From the NCBI GenBank assembly GCA_963783785.1, contig CAWAOQ010000008.1, positions 62,001 through 126,000 on the forward strand: DNA of 64,000 nucleotides, given 5' to 3'. Source of the stretch: CADEEN01 sp963783785. GTDB lineage: Bacteria; Pseudomonadota; Gammaproteobacteria; Burkholderiales; Burkholderiaceae_C. Of the stretch, positions 48,931 to 58,849 are shown in pieces. The position numbers and the translations under genes were made by a program. The notes beneath the pieces were generated by a model, which searched no databases, was not told the DNA's origin, and was given only the letters and a program-made list of their open reading frames with translations. Within the stretch, counting starts at the first letter, position 1, and every line of letters begins with the position of its first letter.

Positions 48931-49737
48931 TTACGCGGCCGGATGGTCGCTGCCTTGCAGTCGCGCCAGTTCGTCGGCGCTGAAGCCGGCGCAGCGGCGG
49001 GCCGCGAGATTGAACGGTGGCCGCGGCCGCGGCGCCTGGTGGCGCTGCGCCAGCACGGCGTAGTGGCTGAGCGGCTCGTGGCCATCGCGCGCGCACAGCC
49101 AGCGGTACCAGCGATTGCCGACCGCGACATGGCCGATCTCGTCGCGCAGGATCACATCGAGGATCTCGACCGCGCGCGCATCCCCGGCCTTGGCCAGCTT
49201 GGCCTGCATCGGGGGCGTGGCGTCGAGCCCGCGGGCTTCGAGCGTGCGCGGCACCAGGGCCATGCGTGCCACGACGTCGTGCCTGGTCTTCTCGACCATG
49301 CTCCACAGACCGTCGTGGGCATCGAAGTCGCCATAGCGGCGGCCGAGGCTGGTGAGCAGGTGATCGGCCAGCAACGAGAAATGCAGCGCCTCTTCGGCGG
49401 CCACGCCGAGCCAGTCGCGGTAGTAGTCGGCCGGCATGCCGGCAAAGCGCCAGACCGCGTCGAGGGCCAGGTTGATGGCGTTGAACTCGATGTGCACCAC
49501 CGAGTGCAGCAGGGCCGCGCGGCCCTCGTCGGTGAACGGCGAGCGGCGCGGCACCGCGGTGGCCGGCACCAGCCGCGGCGTGGGTGGGCGGCCCGGCAGC
49601 CCGGCGGGTTCGACGATCCGGGCATCGGCATCGATGGCCAGCGAGGGCAGCGCGTCGAACAGCGCGCGCGTCTGCGCCGCCTTTGCCGCCGGGTCGGCGA
49701 GGCGCAGCACGGCCAGGCAACGCGCGCGAAGTTCCAT
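48931..49737 (-). CDS. DUF455 ferritin-like protein
   Basis: A 268-residue protein of the DUF455 family, which has a ferritin-like four-helix fold. Potential di-iron ligands are in LLHSVVHIEFNAINLALDAV, GVAAEEALHFSLLADHL and VILRDEIGHVAVGNRWY (E, ExxH and ExxH patterns). Its C-terminus has RPPFNLAARRCAGF. Function unknown; some relatives have been placed near tRNA-modifying hydroxylases. It diverges from the gamma-carbonic anhydrase gene with 36 bp between starts. Confidence 0.9.
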   Translation of the reverse strand: MELRARCLAVLRLADPAAKAAQTRALFDALPSLAIDADARIVEPAGLPGRPPTPRLVPATAVPRRSPFTDEGRAALLHSVVHIEFNAINLALDAVWRFAGMPADYYRDWLGVAAEEALHFSLLADHLLTSLGRRYGDFDAHDGLWSMVEKTRHDVVARMALVPRTLEARGLDATPPMQAKLAKAGDARAVEILDVILRDEIGHVAVGNRWYRWLCARDGHEPLSHYAVLAQRHQAPRPRPPFNLAARRCAGFSADELARLQGSDHPAA

Positions 49738-49773
49738 TCCTACAATTGTGCGTTCAAGCTCACGGCCTGCCTC

Positions 49774-50298
49774 ATGCCCATCTACCGTCTTGGCGATGCC
49801 GTTCCGCAGATCGACCCCAGCGCCTGGATCGCCGACAACGCCACGGTCATCGGCCGCGTCACGCTCGGTCCCGGCGCCAGCGTCTGGTTCGGCGCGGTGC
49901 TGCGTGCCGACAACGAGCCGATCGTCATCGGTGCCGGCAGCAACGTGCAGGAGGGCGCCGTGCTGCACACCGACCCCGGCCGCCCGCTCACGGTGGGCGA
50001 GGGCGTGACGATCGGCCACCAGGCCATGCTGCACGGCTGCACCATCGGTGATGGTGCATTGATCGGCATCCAGGCCGTGCTGCTCAACGGTGCCACCATC
50101 GGCCGCCACTCGCTCGTCGCCGCCGGCGCGGTCGTCACCGAGGACAAGACCTTCCCGGACGGTTCGCTGATCGTCGGCGCACCGGCCACGCTCAAGCGCG
50201 CGCTGACGCCGGACCAGATCGAGAACCAGGGCCGCATCGCCGAGGGCTATGTGGCCCGTGCACGGCGCTACCGCGACGAACTGGTGCGCATCGCGTGA
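49774..50298 (+). CDS. Gamma-carbonic anhydrase family protein (YrdA-like)
   Basis: A 174-residue left-handed beta-helix protein with hexapeptide repeats (VIGRVTLGPGASVWFGAVLR, IGAGSNVQEGAVLHTDP). His ligands for metal lie in the EGAVLHTD and GHQAMLHGC segments, as in the CaiE/YrdA gamma-CA branch. It likely trimerises. Many members lack clear carbonic anhydrase activity. ATG 49774; its TGA overlaps the hslO start (GTGATG region at 50295-50300). Confidence 0.93.
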   Translation: MPIYRLGDAVPQIDPSAWIADNATVIGRVTLGPGASVWFGAVLRADNEPIVIGAGSNVQEGAVLHTDPGRPLTVGEGVTIGHQAMLHGCTIGDGALIGIQAVLLNGATIGRHSLVAAGAVVTEDKTFPDGSLIVGAPATLKRALTPDQIENQGRIAEGYVARARRYRDELVRIA

Positions 50299-51257
50299 TG
50301 CTCGACGAGCTGCACAAGTTCCTGTTCGAAGGCCTGCCGGTGCGCGGCATGCTGGTGCGACTCGGGCCTTCGTGGCGCGAGCTGCTGGGGCGGCGCGTGG
50401 GCGCAACCGCGTACCCGCCGCCGGTGCGCACGCTGCTCGGCGAGATGGCGGCTGCGGCCGCGCTGATGCAGGCCAACATCAAGTTCGACGGCGCCGTGAT
50501 CCTGCAGGTGTTCGGCGACGGTCCGGTCAAGCTGGCGGTGGCCGAGGTGCAGCCCGACCTGGGCTTTCGCGCCACGGCCAAGGTGGTCGGCGAGGTGGCG
50601 GACGATGCCCGGCTGGCGGCGATGCTCAACGTGCATGGCAAGGGCCGCTGCGCGATCACGCTCGATCCGCAGGACAAGTCCGGCGGCGCGCAGCCGTACC
50701 AGGGCATCGTCGCGCTGCACGGCGACGCCGGCGAGCCGCTGCAGGCGCTCTCGGCCGTGCTCGAGCACTACATGCTGCAGTCCGAGCAACTCGATACGCG
50801 CCTGATCCTGGCGGCCAACGACGAGTGTGCCGCGGGGCTGCTGATCCAGCGGCTGCCGGTCGAGGGCCAGGGCAACCTCGAGCAGCGGCATCACGAGGAC
50901 GACATCGGCATCGACGAAGCCTTCAACCGCATCGCCCACCTGACGGCGACCCTGACGCGGGAAGAGCTGCTCACGCTCGACGCCGGCAAGCTGCTGCACC
51001 GGCTGTATTGGGAAGAGGACGTGCGGCGCTTCGCACCGCTGCGCCCGCACTTTGCCTGCCGCTGCTCGCGCGAGCGCGTGCGCGGCATGCTGCGCGGGCT
51101 TGGCGCGTCCGAGGTCGAGGGCATCATCGCCGAGCGCGGCGAGGTCGAGATCGGCTGCGACTTCTGCGGCCTGCAGTACCGCTTCGATGCGGTCGACGTT
51201 GGCGAGATCTTCACGCCGCAGCGTGACCAGCCGCCGGGCTCAGCGGCCTTGCAGTAG
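50298..51257 (+). CDS. hslO: Redox-regulated chaperone Hsp33
   Basis: A 319-residue Hsp33. N-terminal domain: LDELHKFLFEGLPVRGMLVR, FGDGPVKLAVAEVQPDL and GIVALHGDAGEPLQALSAVL. C-terminal zinc switch: ACRCSRERV and GCDFCGLQY give the CxC and CxxC pairs that bind Zn under reducing conditions and form disulfides under oxidative heat stress, activating holdase function. ATG 50298 overlaps the stop of the gamma-CA gene by one base. Confidence 0.96.
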   Translation: MLDELHKFLFEGLPVRGMLVRLGPSWRELLGRRVGATAYPPPVRTLLGEMAAAAALMQANIKFDGAVILQVFGDGPVKLAVAEVQPDLGFRATAKVVGEVADDARLAAMLNVHGKGRCAITLDPQDKSGGAQPYQGIVALHGDAGEPLQALSAVLEHYMLQSEQLDTRLILAANDECAAGLLIQRLPVEGQGNLEQRHHEDDIGIDEAFNRIAHLTATLTREELLTLDAGKLLHRLYWEEDVRRFAPLRPHFACRCSRERVRGMLRGLGASEVEGIIAERGEVEIGCDFCGLQYRFDAVDVGEIFTPQRDQPPGSAALQ

Positions 51258-51277
51258 GCGCGGCGCCGGCGCCGCCA

Positions 51278-51955
51278 TCAACCGCCCCGCGCCAGGCGCA
51301 GGGCCGCGTGCTCGCAATCGGGCACGTCGCAGGTCTCGCAGACCCAGCGCCAGGCCGGCATCGCTGCCTCGCGCTCGGCCAGGCGCGTGAACAGGCCGGC
51401 ATGGGCGGGTGCTCGTCTCGCCAGCAGCGGGCTCGCGGCGTCCAAGGCGCGTTCCAGCCGCGCCGGGCCGTGGCCGGCGATCACCGACCAGGGCAGCCCG
51501 TGCGCGGCGAGCAACTCGCGCAGCGCCCGGTCGACCGGTTCGCGCACATGTTCACCATCGCGCTGCAGGCCGTCGGCGACCCACGGCAGGTCGAGGGCCG
51601 TCAACAGCGTCAGCGCGACGCGGCGCTGCGCCGCGACCGCCAGCGGCTCGAGCGAGCGGTCGCCGAACAGCATCTGGCTGTAGACCGCGGTCATCAGCGG
51701 CGTGGTGTCGGCGATCACGATGTCGTGGCTGGCCGCGGCGGCATCGATGCGGCGCAGCTGTTCGCTGGCGATCGCGTGCTGCTCGTCAGCCCGCGGCGTG
51801 CGACCCGCACGCTCGCACCACTCGCGCAGGTGCTCGCCGATGGCGGTGCATGCCAGCCCGGTGCTGTCGGCGATGCGGGCAGCCAGCTCGACGGCCAGGG
51901 TGCTCTTGCCGGTGCTTTCGGCACCGACGATGGCGATGACGTGCCCGCCACTCAT
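51278..51955 (-). CDS. NadR-like nicotinamide riboside kinase
   Basis: A 225-residue P-loop ATPase. Walker A is VGAESTGKSTLAVELA near residue 11, a typical NadR kinase-domain motif. EHLREWCERAGRTPRADEQH and the VIADTTPLMTAVYSQM stretch also match the ribosylnicotinamide kinase domain. No N-terminal repressor or adenylyltransferase domain is present. It starts in the pnuC stop (ATGA at 51952-51955); PnuC brings in nicotinamide riboside, and this kinase would trap it as NMN. Confidence 0.86.
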   Translation of the reverse strand: MSGGHVIAIVGAESTGKSTLAVELAARIADSTGLACTAIGEHLREWCERAGRTPRADEQHAIASEQLRRIDAAAASHDIVIADTTPLMTAVYSQMLFGDRSLEPLAVAAQRRVALTLLTALDLPWVADGLQRDGEHVREPVDRALRELLAAHGLPWSVIAGHGPARLERALDAASPLLARRAPAHAGLFTRLAEREAAMPAWRWVCETCDVPDCEHAALRLARGG

Positions 51956-52563
51956 GCGTGGCTCGCGCGTTGCGCCCAGGCGCGCCAGCCGGCCAGGGCC
52001 ATCACGGCGAACAGGGCGTAGAGCAGGACGGTCAACCACAGGCCTTTGTAGGCGAACAGAGCGATGCTGATGACATTGACCCCGATCCATACCGGCCAGT
52101 TCTCCACATACTGGCGACCGAGCAGCCACTGCCCGGCAACGCTGGCGGCCGTCGGCAGCGCGTCCCAGTACGGCACGTCGGAATCGGTGGCGTGGTCGAG
52201 CACCAGGCCGAGCAACGGCCAGGCCGCCAGCGTCGCCGCCGCGATGGCCCCGCGCCCGCGTGGCTCGAGATAGCGCACCGCCAGCGCGGCGCCGCTGGTC
52301 TGGCGGCCGTAGCGCCATTGCCACCAGCCCCAGCCTGCGACGACGGCGAAGAACACCTGCAGCCCGGCTTCGCCATACAGCTTGCTGTGCGCGAACAGCA
52401 GCCCGTAGGCCAGCGACGAAACGATCGCCAGCGGCCAGGCCAGGATGTGCACGCGCATGTTGCACACCACCATCCACACCGACAGAACGAAGGCCGCGAT
52501 CTCGAGCCAGGTGACCGGGCTGCCGAGCAGCGTGAATGCCGCCGCGAGCAGCGGCTCGAACAA
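51952..52563 (-). CDS. pnuC: Nicotinamide riboside transporter PnuC
   Basis: A 203-residue PnuC with about seven to eight membrane helices. Motifs: LEIAAFVLSVWMVVCNMRVH, AIVSSLAYGLLFAHSKLYGE, GWGWWQWRYG and YVENWPVWIGVNVISIALF, the last close to the riboside-binding site of the SWEET-like fold. It facilitates diffusion of nicotinamide riboside across the inner membrane. Directly coupled to the NadR-like kinase. Separated from ftsB upstream by the inverted-repeat block at 52586-52619. Confidence 0.94.
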   Translation of the reverse strand: MFEPLLAAAFTLLGSPVTWLEIAAFVLSVWMVVCNMRVHILAWPLAIVSSLAYGLLFAHSKLYGEAGLQVFFAVVAGWGWWQWRYGRQTSGAALAVRYLEPRGRGAIAAATLAAWPLLGLVLDHATDSDVPYWDALPTAASVAGQWLLGRQYVENWPVWIGVNVISIALFAYKGLWLTVLLYALFAVMALAGWRAWAQRASHA

Positions 52564-52585
52564 TCGCCATCCTCAGGCCGCGCCG

Positions 52586-52619
52586 GGCCGCTCCCAAGCG
52601 GCCTGCGCTCCCCGCGGGG
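52586..52619. repeat. Two adjacent inverted repeats between ftsB and pnuC
   Basis: GGCCGCT (52586-52592) and AGCGGCC (52597-52603) form a perfect 7-bp stem with a 4-nt loop. Next to it lies the 10-bp palindrome CCCCGCGGGG (52610-52619). Together with the following ACGCGAACGAAGCGAGC, the block resembles GC-rich intergenic repeats I associate with Comamonadaceae-like genomes. It probably ends the ftsB transcript. Only one copy was noticed here. Confidence 0.45.
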
Positions 52620-52647
52620 GACGCGAACGAAGCGAGCTCAGGGGCTG

Positions 52648-52929
52648 TCACTTCCGGGGCGCGATCTGCACCAGGATTTCGTCGGGCTTGACCATGCCCA
52701 ATTCGGCGCGGGCCTTTTCCTCGACCATCTCGAGGCCCTCGCGCAGGTCGCGCACCTCGGCCTGAAGCCTGGCGTTGCGCGCACGCGCGGCGTCGTTGGC
52801 CGCCTGTTGGCGGTTGAGTTGCAGCTCGAGATTCATCGCATGGGGCTTGCCGCCGCCGCCGAACCACAACTGCGCCTGCACCAGCGCGAGCAGCGCGAGC
52901 AGGGCGGCGGTGCTCCAGCGCACGGTCAC
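52648..52929 (-). CDS. ftsB: Cell division protein FtsB
   Basis: A 93-residue bitopic protein. One membrane helix (WSTAALLALLALVQAQLWFG, residues ~5-24) is followed by a periplasmic coiled coil (LELQLNRQQAANDAARARNA, EVRDLREGLEMVEEKARAEL) and the conserved C-terminal MVKPDEILVQ. FtsB forms the FtsQLB divisome complex that licenses septal peptidoglycan synthesis. Follows eno by 13 bp, the classical eno-ftsB arrangement. Confidence 0.95.
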   Translation of the reverse strand: MTVRWSTAALLALLALVQAQLWFGGGGKPHAMNLELQLNRQQAANDAARARNARLQAEVRDLREGLEMVEEKARAELGMVKPDEILVQIAPRK

Positions 52930-52942
52930 GGACGTTGCCGCG

Positions 52943-54226
52943 TCAGCGGAGGTTGTAGAACGCCGCGCGGCCCGGGTAGCTGGCCACGTCGCCGAGGTCT
53001 TCTTCGATGCGCAGCAGCTGGTTGTACTTGGCGATGCGGTCGCTGCGGCTCATCGAGCCGGTCTTGATCTGGCCGGCGTTGCTGCCCACCGCGATGTCGG
53101 CGATCGTCGAATCCTCGGTCTCGCCGCTGCGGTGGCTGATCACCGCCGTCCAGCCGGCGCGCTTGGCCATCTCGATGGCCGCGAAGGTTTCGGTCAGCGT
53201 GCCGATCTGGTTGATCTTGATCAGGATCGAGTTGGCGACGCCCTTCTCGATGCCTTCCTTCAGGATCCGGGTGTTGGTGACGAACAGGTCGTCGCCGACC
53301 AGTTGCACCTTCTTGCCCAGCCGCTCCGCGAGGTGCTTCCAGCCGTCCCAGTCGCCTTCGTGCATGCCGTCTTCGATGCTGATGATCGGGTACTTGTCGC
53401 ACCAGCTGGCGAGGATGTCGGTCCACTCGGGTGCCGTCAGCGTCAGGCCTTCGCCTTCGAGCTGGTACTTGCCGTCCTTGTAGAACTCGCTGGCCGCGCA
53501 GTCCAGGCCGATCGCGACCTGCCGCCCGGCTTCGTAGCCGGCCTTGTCGATGGCCTCGAGGATCAACTGGATCGCGGCTTCGTGGCTGGCGACGTTGGGC
53601 GCGAAACCGCCTTCGTCGCCGACCGAGGTGGGCATGCCCTTGTCGTGGATGATCTTCTTCAGCGCGTGGAACACCTCGGCGCCGTAGCGGACCGCCTCGC
53701 GGAAGGTCGGCGCGCCGACCGGGATGATCATCAGCTCCTGCAGGTCGAGGTTGTTGTTGGCGTGTGCGCCGCCGTTGATGACGTTCATCATCGGCACCGG
53801 CATCTGCATGCCGCCCATGCCGCCGAAGTAGCGGTACAGCGGCAGGCCCGACTCCTCCGCGGCCGCGCGGGCCACGGCCATGCTGACCGCCAGCGTGGCG
53901 TTGGCGCCCAGGCGGCTCTTGTTGTCGGTGCCGTCGAGGTCGATCAGTGTCTTGTCGAGAAAAGCCTGCTCGCTGGCATCGAGGCCCAGCACCGCTTCGC
54001 TGATCTCGGTGTTGATGTGCTCGACCGCGCGCAGCACGCCCTTGCCACCGTAGCGGGCCTTGTCGCCGTCACGCAATTCGATCGCTTCGCGGCTGCCGGT
54101 GGAAGCACCCGACGGCACCGCGGCACGGCCCATCGTGCCGGACTCCAGCAGCACGTCGCATTCGACGGTGGGGTTGCCTCGGCTGTCCAGGATTTCCCGG
54201 CCGACGATATCGACGATGGCGCTCAT
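52943..54226 (-). CDS. eno: Enolase
   Basis: A 427-residue glycolytic enzyme converting 2-phosphoglycerate to phosphoenolpyruvate. N-terminal IVGREILDSRGNPTVECDVL, AVPSGASTGSREAIELRDGD, active-site SIEDGMHEGDWDGWKHLAER and the signature ISHRSGETEDSTIADIAVG are all present with the catalytic Glu, Lys and Mg-binding Asp/Glu residues. Full length and undamaged. In one run with kdsA, pyrG and ftsB on the minus strand. Confidence 0.98.
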   Translation of the reverse strand: MSAIVDIVGREILDSRGNPTVECDVLLESGTMGRAAVPSGASTGSREAIELRDGDKARYGGKGVLRAVEHINTEISEAVLGLDASEQAFLDKTLIDLDGTDNKSRLGANATLAVSMAVARAAAEESGLPLYRYFGGMGGMQMPVPMMNVINGGAHANNNLDLQELMIIPVGAPTFREAVRYGAEVFHALKKIIHDKGMPTSVGDEGGFAPNVASHEAAIQLILEAIDKAGYEAGRQVAIGLDCAASEFYKDGKYQLEGEGLTLTAPEWTDILASWCDKYPIISIEDGMHEGDWDGWKHLAERLGKKVQLVGDDLFVTNTRILKEGIEKGVANSILIKINQIGTLTETFAAIEMAKRAGWTAVISHRSGETEDSTIADIAVGSNAGQIKTGSMSRSDRIAKYNQLLRIEEDLGDVASYPGRAAFYNLR

Positions 54227-54262
54227 GCTTGGTCTTTCTGTTGGATCGAATGGAACAGGGGA

Positions 54263-54562
54263 TCAGCTCACGCCGTCGACAAGGATCATGTTGATGTTGC
54301 CGGCGCCGTCGCGCACCTTGCGCGCATGGCGGTAGGTCTCGGAGTCGTAGTAGGCCCGGCCGTCGCGCGGTCCTCGGAAGCTGCAGCACGACGACGCGTT
54401 GCGGCAGCCAGGCACCCTTCGAGTGCCTCGGCGTTGCCGCCGCGCACCAGCACCTCGGCGCCGAATTCCTGCATCGCGGCGCGTGCCTCGGCCACGTACG
54501 CGGTAGCGAACCGATCTGCGATCTTCGTCGGTCACCGTCACGTCGGCAAGGCATGTAGGCAT
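54263..54562 (-). CDS. DUF1330-family protein, broken by about three frameshifts
   Basis: Fragments in successive frames add up to one ~95-residue DUF1330 protein: LADVTVTDEDR (frame 1), FATAYVAEARAAMQEFGAEV and LVRGGNAEALEG (frame 2), then WLPQRVVVLQ (frame 3), then DGRAYYDSETYRHARKVRDG and NINMILVDGV (frame 1). Each transition needs one base removed, so the reading returns to frame 1. DUF1330 proteins are small dimeric ferredoxin-like proteins of unknown role, often found near eno and kdsA in Burkholderiales. The region is either very error-rich or a decayed gene. Confidence 0.7.
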   Translation of the reverse strand: MPTCLADVTVTDEDRRSVRYRVRGRGTRRDAGIRRRGAGARRQRRGTRRVPGCRNASSCCSFRGPRDGRAYYDSETYRHARKVRDGAGNINMILVDGVS

Positions 54563-54563
54563 C

Positions 54564-55417
54564 TCATGGCTGGAAGTCGTTCTCCAGCAGCGGCTGCGCC
54601 TTGACCACGCGGTCGATCGACACCAGTTGCTCCAGCAGCGCCTTCATGTGCTTCAGCGGCACGGCATTGGGGCCGTCGCTCAGCGCATTGGCCGGGTCGG
54701 GGTGCGTTTCCATGAACACGCCGGCGATGCCGACGGCGATGGCCGCGCGCGCCAGCACCGGCACGAACTCGCGCTGGCCGCCACTGCTGGTGCCCTGGCC
54801 GCCCGGCAATTGCACGCTGTGGGTGGCGTCGAAGACGACCGGCGCACCGGTCTCGCGCATGATCGCCAGCGAGCGCATGTCGGAGACCAGGTTGTTGTAG
54901 CCGAAGCTCGCGCCGCGCTCGCAGGCCATGAAGCTGTCTTGCGGCAAGCCTCGGTCCTTCGCCGCCGCGCGCGCCTTGTCGATCACGTTCTTCATCTCGT
55001 GCGGCGCAAGGAACTGGCCCTTCTTGATGTTCACCGGCTTGCCGCTCTGCGCCACGGCGCGGATGAAGTCGGTCTGCCGGCACAGGAAGGCGGGCGTCTG
55101 CAGCACGTCGACCACGGCGGCCACTGCCGCGATCTCGGACTCGCTGTGCACGTCGGTCAGGATCGGCACCTTCAACTCACGCTTGACCTTGGCCAGGATC
55201 TCGAGGCCACGCGCCATGCCCGGGCCGCGGAACGAGGTGCCGGAGGAGCGGTTGGCCTTGTCGTAGCTCGACTTGAAGATGAACGGGATGCCGAGCGCCG
55301 CGGTGATCTCCTTCAGCCGCCCGGCCACGTCCATCTGCAGCTGTTCGCTCTCGACCACGCAGGGGCCGGCGATGAGGAAGAACGGCCGGTCGACGCCGAC
55401 GTCGAAGCCGCACAGCT

Positions 55418-55421
<4 letters not shown>
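54564..55421 (-). CDS. kdsA: 3-deoxy-8-phosphooctulonate synthase (KDO-8-P synthase)
   Basis: A 285-residue TIM-barrel enzyme condensing PEP with arabinose-5-phosphate in lipopolysaccharide core synthesis. Motifs: IAGPCVVESEQLQMDVA near residue 17, FIFKSSYDKANRSS, GTSFRGPGMARGLEIL and FMETHPDPANALSDGPN. The Cys in GPC (residue 21) marks the metal-dependent branch, where E. coli has Asn. Overlaps pyrG by 4 bp (ATGA at 55418-55421). Undamaged. Confidence 0.97.
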
Positions 55422-57082
<1,661 letters not shown>

Positions 57083-57148
57083 GTCGCTGGGCATTTCGCT
57101 CGGGCTGCAGCCGGGCTTTCGCGAATGCCGAGGTGGTAAAGCGCGATT

Positions 57149-58003
57149 CTATATGGGCGATATGGACGCACTCTCGCGGCCGGCGTCCATCGAGACCAAC
57201 TGGCGCAGCACTTCGGCAGCGGTGCTGACGGGGTGCTCCATCGGAAACAGGTGCGTGCCGGCAGTCCAGACGAAGCGCTCGCCGGCCAGCCGGCGCGTGG
57301 CCGCGACGCCGGCCCGGCGCGACTCCAACGATTGCTCGCCGCCGATGAAGGCCAGCGGGCATTGCAGCGGGTGGCGCCGCAGCACGCGCGCCATGTGGTG
57401 CGGCAGCGTGTTGTAGATGCGGGTCTCGACCTCGCGGTCGAAGGCCAGCACCGTCTGGCCACCGCGTCGGACGAAGCCGGACTTCACGTAGTCCTCGAGC
57501 ACGCGCGGATCCCAGCGGGCGAACGCGCTCTTCTTGGCGAAGTGCTGGCGCACCGCGGCCCGCGACGGCCACGACGGCCGGCGTGTCTGCGACACCCTGC
57601 CCGGCGAGATCCGCTGCATCAGTCCGGTGGCCTTGGCCACCTGCAGGCCGTGCGCGGTCCAGCCGGCGATGATCGGCGCATCGAGCAGCACGACGCCGCG
57701 GGCCAGGTCGGGCCGCTTGCTGGCAGCGAGCACGCTCAGCATGCCGCCCAGCGAGTGGCCGACCAGGTAGGCCGGTCCGCCCACTTCCGCCTCGATGAAG
57801 GCGATCAACTGGTCACGCAGGTGCGGCCAGTTGCTGGTGACGGGCCAGGCCGGGTCGTGGCCGAATTTCTCGACCGCATGCACCTGGTAGCCGTTCTCGC
57901 GCCAGCTTTCGAACAGCAGCCGGTACACGCCGGCCGGGAAGCCGTTGGCATGGCTGAAGACGATGTGTCCGGCGCTGCTGCTGCCGGCCCTGCGACGGCC
58001 CAT
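57149..58003 (-). CDS. Alpha/beta hydrolase
   Basis: A 284-residue alpha/beta-hydrolase. After a short basic N-terminus it reads IVFSHANGFPAGVYRLLFES (HG-type oxyanion region), the nucleophile elbow YLVGHSLGGMLSVLAA, and a late His in GTHLFPMEHPVSTAAEVLR. The cap domain (VSQTRRPSWPSRAAVRQHF) is unusual in its basic charge. Substrate unknown. ATG 58003 overlaps the stop of the Anbu gene by 1 bp, indicating coupling. Confidence 0.88.
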   Translation of the reverse strand: MGRRRAGSSSAGHIVFSHANGFPAGVYRLLFESWRENGYQVHAVEKFGHDPAWPVTSNWPHLRDQLIAFIEAEVGGPAYLVGHSLGGMLSVLAASKRPDLARGVVLLDAPIIAGWTAHGLQVAKATGLMQRISPGRVSQTRRPSWPSRAAVRQHFAKKSAFARWDPRVLEDYVKSGFVRRGGQTVLAFDREVETRIYNTLPHHMARVLRRHPLQCPLAFIGGEQSLESRRAGVAATRRLAGERFVWTAGTHLFPMEHPVSTAAEVLRQLVSMDAGRESASISPI

Positions 58004-58849
58004 CAGACGATCTTCTCGTCGGGCGTGGTGATCTTCTTCATCGGCTCGAAGCGGCCCGACGCCACGCGCAACGGATGCGCCGCAGAGCCGCCGTCGGTGA
58101 CGTTCCATTGCGGATCGTCGATGCTCTCGAAGACCTCGCGCAGGCGCTGGCCCCAGGTGCTGCGGATCATCTGGAAGTACGGATTGCGTTCGTCGATGCA
58201 GACCACATCGTCGCTTCGCAGCGCGCCGGCGCGGTAGACCAGCAGGTCCAGCGGCAGGCCGACCGAGAGGTTGGACTTCAGCGTCGAGTCCATCGACACC
58301 AGTGCGCACTTGGCCGCCTCGTCGAGCGGCGTGGCCGGCGTGATCACGCGGTCGAGGATCGGCTTGCCGTACTTGCTCTCGCCGATCTGGAAGTACGGCG
58401 TCTCGCGCGTGGCCTCGATGAAGTTGCCCGGCGAATAGACCAGGAACAGGCGCATCGCCTCGTTGCCGATCTGGCCGCCGAGGATGAAGCTGGCGTTGAA
58501 GTCGATGCCGGCCTGCTTGAGCGACGGGCCCATCCTGGGCGTAGACGCGGCGCACGGCGCTGCCGAGGATGCGCGCGGCGTCGAACAGGCTGGTGCAGTT
58601 CCAGATGGTCAGCGGCTCGCGGCCCTTGCCGTCATCCCCGCCGTCGATCCGCTCGACCTGCAGGATCTCGCGCACCGATTGCGACACCGACAGGTTGCCG
58701 CCCGACAGCAGCACCATGAAGCGGTCGCCCGGCTTCTCGTAGATCATCATCTTGCGAAAGCTGGCGATATGGTCGAGCCCGGCATTGGTGCGCGAGTCCG
58801 ACAGGAAGACGAGGCCGGCATCCAGGCGGATGCCCACACAGTAGGTCAT
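58003..58849 (-). CDS. Anbu-type proteasome-like protease (frameshift near 58535)
   Basis: About 282 residues. It begins MTYCVGIRLDAGLVFLSDSR with TNAGLDHIASFRKM, the hallmark of the Anbu (ancestral beta subunit, COG3484) Ntn-hydrolase family; Thr2 becomes the catalytic N-terminus after Met removal. One extra base near 58535 shifts the frame; the other frame continues AGIDFNASFILGGQIGNEAM, YSPGNFIEATRETPYFQIG and YGKPILDRVITPATPLDEAA. Anbu normally sits with an alpha-E protein, ATP-grasp and transglutaminase-like genes, which are absent here. Start overlaps the mutS stop (ATGA). Confidence 0.9.
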
